A stretch of 52,911 bases of DNA, taken from a bacterium. GTDB taxonomy: Bacteria > Vulcanimicrobiota > Xenobia > Xenobiales > JADMJV01. The translations under genes and the position numbers were made by a program. Under the pieces are notes generated by a model, which ran no database searches, was not told the origin of the DNA, and worked only from the letters and a program-made list of their open reading frames with translations. Numbering within the stretch: the first letter of the stretch is position 1; the number at the start of each line of letters is the position of its first letter. The DNA is taken from positions 1-52,911 of the forward strand of contig JADMJV010000100.1 of the NCBI GenBank assembly GCA_018780265.1. The letters run 5' to 3'. Shown one piece after another: positions 42,521 through 51,599 of the stretch.

Positions 42521-44881
42521 ATGTCATTGACCGCAGAAAATCAACGGCAAGCCTTTCTTCAATCAAAGGCGTCCCAGCTCACTCCTTTGCAGCGGGCAGT
42601 CCTGCCCTGGCTTTATGTGGCCTGGGCTGAAGGTAGTGTAGCGCCCGAGACCCTGAGTCAGATCGCCGACCGATTGCCCGGCGACTCCTTTGAGTCCGAG
42701 GGACTGCTGGCGGTGCGACTGTTGCTGGACGGCTCCCTGACCCCGCAGGAATTCAATCAACTACACCAACTCATTTTGCAGGCGGCCGGTCTGATCACCG
42801 GAGTGGAATGGGGAACCCTGTACCGACTGAGGGACTTTTCAGTGGCCCTGGCCGGCCCCGATCTGCCGGAATCAGGCCGACTATCGTTACAGTTACTCGA
42901 GGAACAGCTTGAATTGGAAGGTGCGGCCGCGCCTGGCGAGCTCATTCCTAAATGTAGCAAAGGGTCCGTAGCAAGCCATGAACCGCGCCGCTTCAATCCA
43001 CGGCCACTCAAGAAAATGTTGGCCGGTCCACGCCCGGAAATGCGCGAAAAGATGTTCCAAACCCTGGAGAAACCTCGTTTTCGTCACGATTACAGTCTGA
43101 CGACCCCCGTTTTCCGCGACCGAGTCTACCAGTGGTGCCTGGAATTTTCTCGTGAGGGACTGGGCAAACTGCCCTACCCCACCGAAGTGGGCGGAGGCGG
43201 CGACCTTCTGGGCTTCCTGACCGCCATGGAAGCCCTTTCGCACTTCGACCTGTCGCTGGTAATCAAGTTTGGCGTCCACTTTGGCCTCTTCTGCGGCAGC
43301 GTCTTTCATCTGGGCAGCGAGCGACATCACAAAGAGATTCTGCCCCGGGGTTTCACCCTGGAATTGCCCGGTTGCTTCGCCATGACCGAGACCGGCCACG
43401 GCTCCAATGTGCGCTCCCTGGAGACCACTGCTACCTACGACGTGGAACGAGAAGAATTCATCATCCACACACCCAATCTGGCTGCGCGCAAAGACTATAT
43501 TGGCAACGCCGCACTGCATGCTCAAATGTCCACTGTATTCGCCCAACTGCTCATCGAGGGGCAGGCTTATGGGGTGCACGCCTTTCTGGTGCCTATCCGA
43601 GACAGCAACGGCGCAGCGCTGCCCGGGGTTTATATCGAGGACTGTGGGGAAAAGGCCGGTCTGCACGGAGTCGACAATGGAAGACTGCGCTTCATTCAGG
43701 TGCGAATCCCGCGCCTCAATCTGCTCGACCGCTTTGCCCAGGTCGCCGCCGACGGAACCTATCGCAGTCCCATAACCAGCCCCACCAAACGCTTCTTTAC
43801 CATGATCAGCACCCTGGTGTTAGGGCGGGTGACCCTGGCGGCTGCCGCCACGGCTGTCTCGAAAAACGCTCTCAGCATCGCACTGCGCTATGGCGAACAG
43901 CGACGCCAGTTTGGAGCGGAGGGGGCGCCTGAACAGGCAATTCTAAACTACCAAAATCAGCAGCGACGACTGATGCCCAGACTGGCCTCCACGCTGGCGC
44001 TCAACTTTGCCTACCAGGATCTCTCGTTGCGCTGCCTGGACAGTCTCGACACCGAAGAGGGGCGGCGCCGCGTGGAGAGTTTGGCAGCCGGGCTGAAGGC
44101 CTGGGGCACCTGGCACGCCTTCGACACGGTGCAACAATGTCGCGAAAGTTGCGGCGGCCAGGGCTATCTGGCAGCCAACCGCTTTGGAGATATGCGCAGC
44201 GACCTGGATGTCTTTCTCACCTTTGAAGGGGACAACACGGTGCTGATGCAACTGGTCGCAAAGTCTCTGCTGACCGACTTCCGCCATCAATTTTCAGAGA
44301 TGGGCTTCGTAGGGCTGCTGCAGTATCTCTCCCACCGTGCCACCGAGGCCGTTAGCGCCTGGAACCCCCTGGTGACTCGCTCGGTGGACGCCACCCACCT
44401 GCGCGACTTCGACTTTCACATTCGTGCCTTCAGAGCCCGCGAAAACCATCTCTTGACGCGAGTCGCCGGTCGCCTGAAGCGCATGATCGAATCCGGCAGC
44501 GAGCCCTGGAGCGCCTTCAATCAATGCCAGGACCACCTGGTAACGCTGGCCAAGGCCAGCGTGGAGCGCAACCTGCTGGAGTGCTTCCAGGCGGCGGTGC
44601 AGCGTTGCGCCGACGCACCTACCCAGGCCGTTCTGGTCCAATTTTGCGGGCTTTTTGCTCTCTCCCGTCTGGAATTTGATCGGGCCTGGTTTCTCGAAAA
44701 CGGCTACTTCGAAGGAGCCAAGTCCAAAGCCATTCGCGATCAAGTCATTGAACTCTGCCGACAAACGCGCCTGATGGCCTGGGATGTGATGGCTTCCTTT
44801 GGCATTCCCGACAAGTTGCTGGCGGCCCCCATCGCTTTGGGCGATTTTCCCGCCCCACCCGTAGGCCAGAGACCCGGCTAA
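42521..44881 (+). CDS. Acyl-CoA oxidase/dehydrogenase with N-terminal helical domain
   Basis: A 787-residue flavoprotein of the acyl-CoA oxidase branch, which introduces a 2,3 double bond into acyl-CoA in fatty-acid breakdown. Typical strings are CFAMTETGHGSNVRSLETTA, CGEKAGLHGVDNGRLRF, RESCGGQGYLAANRFGDMRS and FEGDNTVLMQLVAKSLL, whose Glu (about 569) is the expected catalytic base. Residues about 1-105 are an extra helical domain (AVLPWLYVAWAEGSVAPETL; GSLTPQEFNQLHQLIL) resembling a TerB-like bundle, absent from standard oxidases (about 660 residues). The MscS gene starts immediately after the stop (TAAATG). Confidence 0.88.
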   Translation: MSLTAENQRQAFLQSKASQLTPLQRAVLPWLYVAWAEGSVAPETLSQIADRLPGDSFESEGLLAVRLLLDGSLTPQEFNQLHQLILQAAGLITGVEWGTLYRLRDFSVALAGPDLPESGRLSLQLLEEQLELEGAAAPGELIPKCSKGSVASHEPRRFNPRPLKKMLAGPRPEMREKMFQTLEKPRFRHDYSLTTPVFRDRVYQWCLEFSREGLGKLPYPTEVGGGGDLLGFLTAMEALSHFDLSLVIKFGVHFGLFCGSVFHLGSERHHKEILPRGFTLELPGCFAMTETGHGSNVRSLETTATYDVEREEFIIHTPNLAARKDYIGNAALHAQMSTVFAQLLIEGQAYGVHAFLVPIRDSNGAALPGVYIEDCGEKAGLHGVDNGRLRFIQVRIPRLNLLDRFAQVAADGTYRSPITSPTKRFFTMISTLVLGRVTLAAAATAVSKNALSIALRYGEQRRQFGAEGAPEQAILNYQNQQRRLMPRLASTLALNFAYQDLSLRCLDSLDTEEGRRRVESLAAGLKAWGTWHAFDTVQQCRESCGGQGYLAANRFGDMRSDLDVFLTFEGDNTVLMQLVAKSLLTDFRHQFSEMGFVGLLQYLSHRATEAVSAWNPLVTRSVDATHLRDFDFHIRAFRARENHLLTRVAGRLKRMIESGSEPWSAFNQCQDHLVTLAKASVERNLLECFQAAVQRCADAPTQAVLVQFCGLFALSRLEFDRAWFLENGYFEGAKSKAIRDQVIELCRQTRLMAWDVMASFGIPDKLLAAPIALGDFPAPPVGQRPG

Positions 44882-46819
44882 ATGCAGGATCAAGAAGTCC
44901 TTCTCACGTCCATTCAGGCCCTTGGAGTTTTGCTCCTGGGGCTGACGGTGCATCACCTGCTGCTGCGCAAACTCCAACTACCGTGGACCAGTTGGCAACG
45001 CTTTCAGGCCCGCCTGCGAGTGCCCAGCCTGTTGCCGATTTTTCTCGGCGCCCTGCTCCAACTGTGCCGAGGAATCGGCGACCTCCAGGTCTTCAGCCGG
45101 GGGTTGGAACTGTTCCTCTACTATGGCATCCTGGTCACCCTGCTCGAAGCCATGCTATCCCCCTTTGTAGACGGCCCCGAGGGTTCGCGTCTACCCGACG
45201 GCCTGCAGGCCTGGTTACGAGTGATTCTCTATGGGGGCACCTCCCTGGTACCCCTGGCCCTGGTCTGCGGCGTCCCCCTTTTTGACCCCCATTTCCAAAA
45301 CCGACTGTGCAGCGTGGGGGTACTCTACCTGTCACTGCACCTGAGCTACACCTATCTGGTCAAGTGGCTCCCGTGGCAACATCCGCTCACTCTGGCCTTA
45401 CGCCAGCGACTGCGCTTTCTGCTCTACGTTTTGCTAGTGGCTGTGGTCGGATATTTTGCCCTGCTTCATTTCGAAATCTACCAGCCCGGCGACCCCCAGT
45501 TGGCCTACGGACGGGCGGTGATTATGGTCATCATCGGCACATTGGGCTTCGAGGGTGCGCTGGTTTCGCTGTTCGACTACTATTTTCCGCTGATCCGACG
45601 CTGGGACGTGCCTACCCTCTTCCGAGACCTGGCCAGAGGATTGGGATATCTGGCCATTCTTGGCGTGGTGATGGTGACCGTCTTCCAAAAAGACCCCAGC
45701 TCTTTGCTGCTTGGTTCCGCCGTGGTCTCCGTGGCGCTGGGATTTGCCCTGCAGGAAACCCTGGGCAACTTCTTTGCCGGACTGGCGCTGCGCCTGGCCC
45801 GTCCCTACACTCTGGGCGATCGTATCGAAGTGGCTGCCTTATCGGGCAACGTGCACAAAATCGACTGGCGCTCCACGGCCATGATGAACAATCAAGGTGA
45901 CCTGCTGATCCTGCCCAACGCCAAACTGGCTCAGGAGACCATTATCAACCACAGCAGTCCAACTTCGGTTACGGGGCGTTTTATCGAAGTTGGCGTCCAC
46001 TATCGGCACGCCCCCAATCTGGTCAAAAAGCTAATTTTGGAAGCCTGTGCCTCGGTGGGTGAAGCCCTTCGCGAGCCGGAACCAGAGATGTACCTGCTCA
46101 ACTTCGCGGACTCGGCCATCACCTACCGGTTGCGCTATTTCATTCACGACTTTGCCGAGCGCTTCCGCATTGACTCTAAAGTGCGTGAGGCCATTTGGTA
46201 TCATTTCAATCGCGAAGGTATTGAGATTCCTTTCCCGATTCGCACTATTTACCACGCGGCTCCCGAAGCAGGAGTGGACGTGGAGCGCGAAGTGCGCAGC
46301 CTGCTCGATTCCGTCGACTTTTTTCAAGTGCTGGGCGAGGAGGGTCTGGCCGTGCTGCGCCGGCGGGCCCGCTACGAACTCTATGCCGCCGGTGAAAAAG
46401 TCTGCGTCCAGGGCCAACCGGGCGAATCTTTGTATATCATCCGCCGTGGCCGACTGCAGGCCACCGTTGTCAACGAGCAAGGCGACGAAATCCGTGCCGT
46501 CGAGATGCGGGCGGGGCAATATTTCGGCGAGATGGCTCTGCTCACGGGTGAGCCCCGCTCGGCCACCGTGACCGCCATGACTGATTCGGAGCTGCTCCGA
46601 CTGCGCAAGGAAGACCTGAGAGCCATCTTGACCGAAAACAGCAAAGTAGAAGAGATGCTCTCCGAGGTCCTGGCCCAACGCAAAATCAAAGACGACCAGG
46701 CTCGCCAGGAGGCCGAAGAAGAGCGCAGTTCACGTGGGCCCATAAGCGCTGCCGGAGAAGGCCTGCATATTTTGAGCAAGCAAATTCTGGCCAAGATTCG
46801 CGACTTCTTCAGTTACTGA
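44882..46819 (+). CDS. MscS-family channel with cyclic-nucleotide-binding domain
   Basis: A 645-residue inner-membrane channel. Several N-terminal helices (about 5-280) lead to the MscS pore and beta domain (VVSVALGFALQETLGNFFAG; LARPYTLGDRIEVAAL; MMNNQGDLLILPNAKLAQET). From about 490 a cyclic-nucleotide-binding domain follows, with the phosphate-binding cassette FGEMALLTGEPRSATV (Glu and Arg present). Such fusions suggest ligand-gated rather than purely tension-gated release. The ATG abuts the oxidase stop, giving probable coupling. No cyclase is nearby, so the ligand is not known. Confidence 0.9.
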   Translation: MQDQEVLLTSIQALGVLLLGLTVHHLLLRKLQLPWTSWQRFQARLRVPSLLPIFLGALLQLCRGIGDLQVFSRGLELFLYYGILVTLLEAMLSPFVDGPEGSRLPDGLQAWLRVILYGGTSLVPLALVCGVPLFDPHFQNRLCSVGVLYLSLHLSYTYLVKWLPWQHPLTLALRQRLRFLLYVLLVAVVGYFALLHFEIYQPGDPQLAYGRAVIMVIIGTLGFEGALVSLFDYYFPLIRRWDVPTLFRDLARGLGYLAILGVVMVTVFQKDPSSLLLGSAVVSVALGFALQETLGNFFAGLALRLARPYTLGDRIEVAALSGNVHKIDWRSTAMMNNQGDLLILPNAKLAQETIINHSSPTSVTGRFIEVGVHYRHAPNLVKKLILEACASVGEALREPEPEMYLLNFADSAITYRLRYFIHDFAERFRIDSKVREAIWYHFNREGIEIPFPIRTIYHAAPEAGVDVEREVRSLLDSVDFFQVLGEEGLAVLRRRARYELYAAGEKVCVQGQPGESLYIIRRGRLQATVVNEQGDEIRAVEMRAGQYFGEMALLTGEPRSATVTAMTDSELLRLRKEDLRAILTENSKVEEMLSEVLAQRKIKDDQARQEAEEERSSRGPISAAGEGLHILSKQILAKIRDFFSY

Positions 46820-46879
46820 TAAACGCTCACAAGGCAGCTCACGCTCCCGAGCGAAGGGACGCAAAATCTGGAGGTGTGT

Positions 46880-47218
46880 GTGTCCGACGAAGCTCACAAA
46901 ATTTCTCAAGACGAACTGAAGAGGGAATTTACCTCCGAAGACGCCTATTTCCGGGACCTGGACGAAAAACGGCTGGCAGCCGCTCAGCACCGCGCCAAGG
47001 TCCGCAAAATGATCTGTCGCCGCGAAGGCACGCCTGAAACCGGATGCGAGTTAGAAGCTTTCCAAATTGACGGCGTCCATGTCGAACGCTGCCCAACCTG
47101 CGACGGCATCTGGTTAGACGCTCACGAACTGGAAGACCTGCGCCGCGGTCATGAAAAGAAGCCTGGCATCATTCGCTCCTTTCTGAATATGCTGGTTCCA
47201 GCGAATGAAGACGATTAA
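46880..47218 (+). CDS. zf-TFIIB-type zinc-ribbon protein
   Basis: 112 residues from the GTG at 46880, which has GGAGG 5 bases upstream; an earlier GTG at 46874 overlaps that site. The core (DGVHVERCPTCDGIWLDAHE, then LEDL) is the second half of a TFIIB-type zinc ribbon. The first half has a loose CRREGTPETGC in place of the usual close Cys pair. Function unknown; such small proteins are common and often regulatory. Its end overlaps mog by 14 bases. Confidence 0.8.
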   Translation: MSDEAHKISQDELKREFTSEDAYFRDLDEKRLAAAQHRAKVRKMICRREGTPETGCELEAFQIDGVHVERCPTCDGIWLDAHELEDLRRGHEKKPGIIRSFLNMLVPANEDD

Positions 47219-47735
47219 CGTTGGCATCGTCACGGTCTCTGACCGGGCGTCCCAGGGAACTTACCAGGACCTCTCCGGTCCGGCCATCCGCGAATGGCTC
47301 AAGTTGGCCCTGAGCGTGCCCTGGCACGAGCACTATCGGTTGATCCCCGACGAACAGACCCAAATTGAACAGACCTTGATCGATCTCACCGATCATCAAG
47401 GCTGCTGTCTGGTCGTCACGACCGGCGGCACCGGACCGTCCAGGCGAGACATCACACCCGAAGCGACCGAGGCAGTCTGCCACAAAACGATGCCTGGATT
47501 TGGGGAGCTGATGCGTCAGGTTTCTCTAGGCTCGGTTCCCACCGCCATTCTCTCCCGCCAGACGGCGGGCATTCGGGGCTCCTCGTTGATCATCAACCTG
47601 CCTGGCAAACCCGCCGCTATCGCCGAGTGTTTGCAGGCGGTCTTTCCGGCGGTGCCTTACTGCGTCGACCTCATAGAAGGCCCCCGCCTGGAAACCGACC
47701 CCAGTTTCGTGACCACCTTTCGCCCCAAACGCTAG
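47205..47735 (+). CDS. mog: Molybdopterin adenylyltransferase
   Basis: A 176-residue MogA-type enzyme that adenylates molybdopterin before molybdenum insertion in molybdenum-cofactor synthesis. Signature strings are INVGIVTVSDRASQGTYQD, VVTTGGTGPSRRDITPEAT and SSLIINLPGKPAAIAECLQ. The length is normal (E. coli MogA is 195). It overlaps the zinc-ribbon gene by 14 bases at the start and ends tail-to-tail with a pseudogene. No other moa/moe gene or obvious molybdoenzyme lies in the window. Confidence 0.94.
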   Translation: MKTINVGIVTVSDRASQGTYQDLSGPAIREWLKLALSVPWHEHYRLIPDEQTQIEQTLIDLTDHQGCCLVVTTGGTGPSRRDITPEATEAVCHKTMPGFGELMRQVSLGSVPTAILSRQTAGIRGSSLIINLPGKPAAIAECLQAVFPAVPYCVDLIEGPRLETDPSFVTTFRPKR

Positions 47736-48355
47736 CGCCCGTCCACAATGGGCAGCACCTTGTTGGACGGATAAGCGCATGTCAGTTCCTCGGGCCGGCA
47801 CATCTCCACCTCCAGGCGGTTACGGTCGGCGTGGGCCCGGACCACGGCACACAACCACGCCAGAGCACGCTCGGCAATATCCTCTGGCCCTACCAGGCGC
47901 AGAGTGAGCCAGTCCCTTTCCTCAAAACGCAGCACAAATTGATAGGCCGAAGCCAGCTCGAGGATGGCTGCAAACTCGGCCACTTCATAGTACTGCCCGC
48001 CAAACTGAAACGACTGGGAGTGACGGCCGGCCTATTCGACCCCCACCACCCCCTCCACAAAGCCCTCTAAGCGGCGGGCAACGCGGTGCTCCAGATTCTC
48101 CTCCACGGCCGTTGGGAAATACAAAGGGGGGCGCGCACCGCTTCCCCCAGAGGGGCTCCAATAAGTATTGTGGGCAAAAAGGGCCTCTTGCTCCCGCCCC
48201 GCCAGCATGGCATAGAGTTCGTCTTTGTTGAGTACCGGCAAATACCCCACGGCGTCAAACCGATGCTGATACCAGGGATGCGAGCGAGCCCGCTCGTAGA
48301 GGCCCTCCAGCTGCGTCAAGTCGAATCTACCCACCTGACCTACATCATAGCCCAT
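47732..48355 (-). pseudogene. Decayed phenylacetate-CoA ligase-like (CapK/PaaK family) gene
   Basis: In one frame the N-terminal part (MGYDVGQVGRFDLTQLEGLY; SHPWYQHRFDAVGYLPVLNK) reaches a Gly-rich AMP-binding-like motif (SPSGGSGARPPLYFP). It then hits an in-frame TAG at 48032-48034. In the same frame after the stop comes AGRHSQSFQFGGQYYEVAEF and then AAILELA, typical of the C-terminal end of the family. Intact members are about 430 residues; here about 205 codons remain, so roughly half the protein (the central adenylation domain) is deleted. The family assignment is by pattern only. It lies between mog and the divergent UspA gene. Confidence 0.7.
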
Positions 48356-48382
48356 CTGGGGGGTGACGGTTACAGTCTGGCT

Positions 48383-49240
48383 ATGAAGATATTGGTACCT
48401 CTCGACGCTTCGACCACGGCTGAGGCCGCTCTGCCACTGGCCGTCAAACTGGCCCACCGTTTCGGTGGCTCGATCGTGCTGACCACGGTCCTGGAGTTAC
48501 CCTCCATCGTGACCGACCCAAATCTACCGCAGCAGCAACAGCAATGGCTGGAAACCTACCTGGATGATCGGCGTTGCGAGGTGGAAGCTCACGTGTCCTG
48601 TCGGGTTCGGCTGGAGAGGGGTCACAGCGCCAGCACGCTGATCCGCCTGGCCCAGGAGGAGGAAGTGGACCTGATCGTGCTGACCAGCCATGGCCGAAGC
48701 GGCCCGGGCCGATGGCTCATGGGCAGCGTCAGCGACAAGCTGATGCGAGGAGCGCCCTGTCCCGTGCTCATCATGCGTGCCCCCTGGGCCTCTCTGGAAC
48801 GGGTCCTTGTAGCCCTGGACGGGACACCTCACGCCGAGGCCAGCCTGGCTCCTGCGGCGGCGCTGGCCCGGGGCGGTCGACTCACTCTGATCCGCGTCCA
48901 GGACTTCCATCCCCAGTCTTATCCCGGTCCGGGACCGATGCTGGGAGAAAACGCCCTCATCGAGCGCAGCGAGGCCAATGCCAAAGACTACCTGAATCAC
49001 TGTTCGGAGCGCCTCTCCAGCCCCACCTACCAAATGGAAACGTTGCTGCGGCACGGTTCCGCAGCTTCCGAGATCCTGGACGCCGCCAGTCACGATACGG
49101 ACTTGATCGTGCTGACCAGCCAGGTGAAGAATTGGGCCGAACGCGCCTTCTTCGGAAGTGTGGCCGAACGGGTGATCCATCACGCTCCCTGCCCGGTTCT
49201 GCTCATCCGCGGAAAGGAACTGCACCTGCCTTCGACCTAG
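48383..49240 (+). CDS. Tandem universal stress protein (two UspA domains)
   Basis: A 285-residue cytosolic protein with two UspA domains. Domain 1 (MKILVPLDASTTAEAALPLA) carries the ATP-binding GRSGPGRWLMGSVSDKLM motif of the ATP-binding class. Domain 2 (RVLVALDGTPHAEASLAPAA) ends with FGSVAERVIHHAPCPVLLIR but lacks the first Gly-x2-Gly, so it may not bind nucleotide. The ATG at 48383 begins the fold; the frame is open further upstream but that part is antisense to the pseudogene. It is probably involved in stress survival, as known for the family. Confidence 0.93.
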   Translation: MKILVPLDASTTAEAALPLAVKLAHRFGGSIVLTTVLELPSIVTDPNLPQQQQQWLETYLDDRRCEVEAHVSCRVRLERGHSASTLIRLAQEEEVDLIVLTSHGRSGPGRWLMGSVSDKLMRGAPCPVLIMRAPWASLERVLVALDGTPHAEASLAPAAALARGGRLTLIRVQDFHPQSYPGPGPMLGENALIERSEANAKDYLNHCSERLSSPTYQMETLLRHGSAASEILDAASHDTDLIVLTSQVKNWAERAFFGSVAERVIHHAPCPVLLIRGKELHLPST

Positions 49241-49263
49241 CCCACCCACGGCAGCTCCTGCAG

Positions 49264-49277
49264 GTGTCACATGACAC
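49264..49277. promoter_or_regulatory. Inverted repeat GTGTCA-CA-TGACAC, possible operator
   Basis: Perfect 6-bp arms around 2 bases, in the 101-base gap between the UspA gene and the next gene, 65 bases before the latter's ATG. The site could bind a dimeric regulator. The short arms and lack of a T-run argue against a terminator. Confidence 0.3.
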
Positions 49278-49341
49278 TATCGGGGCCGGCTTCAGGCGTG
49301 CTTGAATGGGCTGGCAAAGCTAGAGAGAGACAGGGCCAGGC

Positions 49342-51582
49342 ATGAGTGAACGGACCGGACGGGGGCGAATTGTGCTGGGGCTTTGGGCCCTGGCTACCTG
49401 GGGCTGCGGCGCTTCTCGGGCAAGTCTGAGCGCGGCCCAGGCTGAGTCCGAAGCGACGGCCATTCTCCAAGGCAAGAACTATGCCAGCGAGAGGGCTGGC
49501 GAAGACATTCTGGTAGAAGAACTGGCCAATGCCTGTCGCCAGGGGAAGCCCACGGAGAAGCTGTTGCAGGCGGCCTCGGAGCGCAAGAAGTTAACCTGGG
49601 ACCCCGACTGGCTGGTCTTTCGGGTAGCCGCCCTGGACGACTTTGTGCGACCTGGTTTTTCTGCGAGTGAAGTGCCCTTGCGGGTGCGAGCTTTGGGAAA
49701 ATTCGGGCATGTCTCGGCCGATCTTCAGGAAGGTTCCCGGGCCTGCGTGACTCGGGCCCCCGATGAGGTCGCCCTGCCGATTTATGACATGACCCGCAGT
49801 GCAGTGGAATTTGCCTATTTCTATAAAGACGAAGCTGCCGCCGGGGCCTTGCAATTTTACGGGTCAGCCTTTTTCAATCGCGACCTGGCCACCGAGAGCG
49901 CCTTTGCCGCTGCCTGCGCCAAACCGGCCTCCTATTTTGAGGGAAATCTGGTAGCCCAGGGCTTTCTAAGAATGCGGCCCTTGGGGCAGCGAAAAGCCTC
50001 GGCCGAGCAAAAATCGGCTCTGACCCTTTTGCAGGCCACTCAACCCCAAAATGCAGCCCTGCTATTTTTGGGTTGGCCCACCCCGCACAAAGCCGAAGAG
50101 CTCCAGGACATGGGCTTCAGCACCACCAAATTGCAAACCACCTTGACCGAACTGGAAGCCAGCTACCCCAACTCCCTATGCCTCAAGACCCGACAGGTGG
50201 AAGGGAATGCCCTTCTGGAAACGGATCCAGAGAAGTCGCGGGAACAGCTGCGAAAACTTGGCCATCGCTGGGAGCGCATGGTATGGACGACACGCGCCAA
50301 TCTGCCCTTTCCAGAGCTGGCCGAGAGCTGGTCCGAGCTGCCGGCCTGTGCGGTGGGGGCGGAGAAAGCCCAACTGGAGCAAGGACCTGAGCAAGGAGAA
50401 AATCTGCGCATTCAGGTGACCGACCTGCTTCTACGAGGGCAGTTTCGCACTCTGGAGGCCCTTTTTCAACAGTTGCAAGCCGCCAACGACCCCCGCCTGG
50501 AACTGGCTTACTGGGGTTGCCTGGGCAGCGCCGAGGACCGCAAGGCCTGTATCTTGGCCCTGGCCGACTGGACCTCGGCTCACCCCAAAAGCTCCATCGC
50601 TCCCATCGCCTCCGCCCTGGCGGCCGCCACCGACCCTGTTCAACGACGGTGGGTCTTGCCCCCCCCGGCGCGCCGGGCCGAGGTGCAGGACCTGGGCCGT
50701 CGGGGGAGTGCGGCGGGCAACATGGACGCTCAGGCCAGCGCCGCTCTGTTGGTGGCCGAACTGGGCCAGGGTTCCTCTCCAGAGAGCCAGTTGACGCTGG
50801 TGAGCAATTCGCTGAAAAAGGACTTTCTGACCGACCAATCGTTGGAACTCCTGGTGGACCTCGCCCCCGACATGAAAGGCCAGGCCTTGAAACAACTGGC
50901 CGACCAGCTTCAGAAGCTCTTAAAAGACGACCTCAGCTACGCGCGCGTGTTGGGCAGGGCCCTCAATACACGCGGGCTGGATGTGTCGACCGTAGATTGG
51001 AGCCGATTCAGCGCCTCTCTCCGACGAATGAAGGGCCGGTCCGGCTACACTCCCGCCTGGGCCGTTGACCTGTTGGCCACCCTGGTGCGGTTGGAGCGGC
51101 GCCAGGAGGCGGCTCTGCTGGTCCCCCTGTGCACTCAGCCGGCCTGGGCCGGCTCCTGGCGCCAGCCTCTACTTTACCGGCGGCTGGTGGCCTGGGCTCA
51201 GCGGGGAGGAGCCAATCCATTGGGCCCACAGAGTGTGCGCCCGGGGCGATGCTACGTGACCGACAGGGGGCGGCGCCAAGGTCAGAAGGGAGTGGCCGTA
51301 CTGGACGCGGAATTCGGCTTCGAGGTGGATTTTCAGCGCCCCATCAGCCAGCGACATCTTTGGCGTGTGGTCGTCAATCATCCCAGCATCGTGTCGCTGG
51401 GTGCGCCTCCGCAGACCCGCTCGCAGAGACCTTTCCTGGTCACTCCCGATGATGAGTCTACGATTTTTGTGGGATACGCCATGCGCCAGGATTACCAGGT
51501 GAAGCCCGGAACCTGGACCATTCGCCTGGAAGAGGCAGAGAGCCACAAACTTGTGGCCGAGAAAGCCTTTCAATTGCGCTGA
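49342..51582 (+). CDS. Exported protein with helical repeats and DUF3859-like end
   Basis: 746 residues. An N-terminal hydrophobic signal (GRIVLGLWALATWGCGAS) has a Cys but a poor lipobox, so it is exported and may or may not be lipidated. Residues about 30-620 are helical, TPR-like and low in motifs (LLLRGQFRTLEALFQQLQAA). The last 95 residues (FGFEVDFQRPISQRHLWRVV; VKPGTWTIRLEEAESHKLVA) follow the strand pattern and P-G-x-W-T motif of DUF3859-type domains; this match is tentative. The histidine kinase gene follows by 17 bases, so the two may be co-transcribed. Function unknown. Confidence 0.7.
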   Translation: MSERTGRGRIVLGLWALATWGCGASRASLSAAQAESEATAILQGKNYASERAGEDILVEELANACRQGKPTEKLLQAASERKKLTWDPDWLVFRVAALDDFVRPGFSASEVPLRVRALGKFGHVSADLQEGSRACVTRAPDEVALPIYDMTRSAVEFAYFYKDEAAAGALQFYGSAFFNRDLATESAFAAACAKPASYFEGNLVAQGFLRMRPLGQRKASAEQKSALTLLQATQPQNAALLFLGWPTPHKAEELQDMGFSTTKLQTTLTELEASYPNSLCLKTRQVEGNALLETDPEKSREQLRKLGHRWERMVWTTRANLPFPELAESWSELPACAVGAEKAQLEQGPEQGENLRIQVTDLLLRGQFRTLEALFQQLQAANDPRLELAYWGCLGSAEDRKACILALADWTSAHPKSSIAPIASALAAATDPVQRRWVLPPPARRAEVQDLGRRGSAAGNMDAQASAALLVAELGQGSSPESQLTLVSNSLKKDFLTDQSLELLVDLAPDMKGQALKQLADQLQKLLKDDLSYARVLGRALNTRGLDVSTVDWSRFSASLRRMKGRSGYTPAWAVDLLATLVRLERRQEAALLVPLCTQPAWAGSWRQPLLYRRLVAWAQRGGANPLGPQSVRPGRCYVTDRGRRQGQKGVAVLDAEFGFEVDFQRPISQRHLWRVVVNHPSIVSLGAPPQTRSQRPFLVTPDDESTIFVGYAMRQDYQVKPGTWTIRLEEAESHKLVAEKAFQLR

Positions 51583-51599
51583 GGAGGAGTGAATCTTAG

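Noticed and set aside
48086..48382. 99-residue upstream extension of the UspA gene
   Set aside because: It is antisense to the CoA-ligase relic, and the UspA fold begins exactly at the ATG at 48383.
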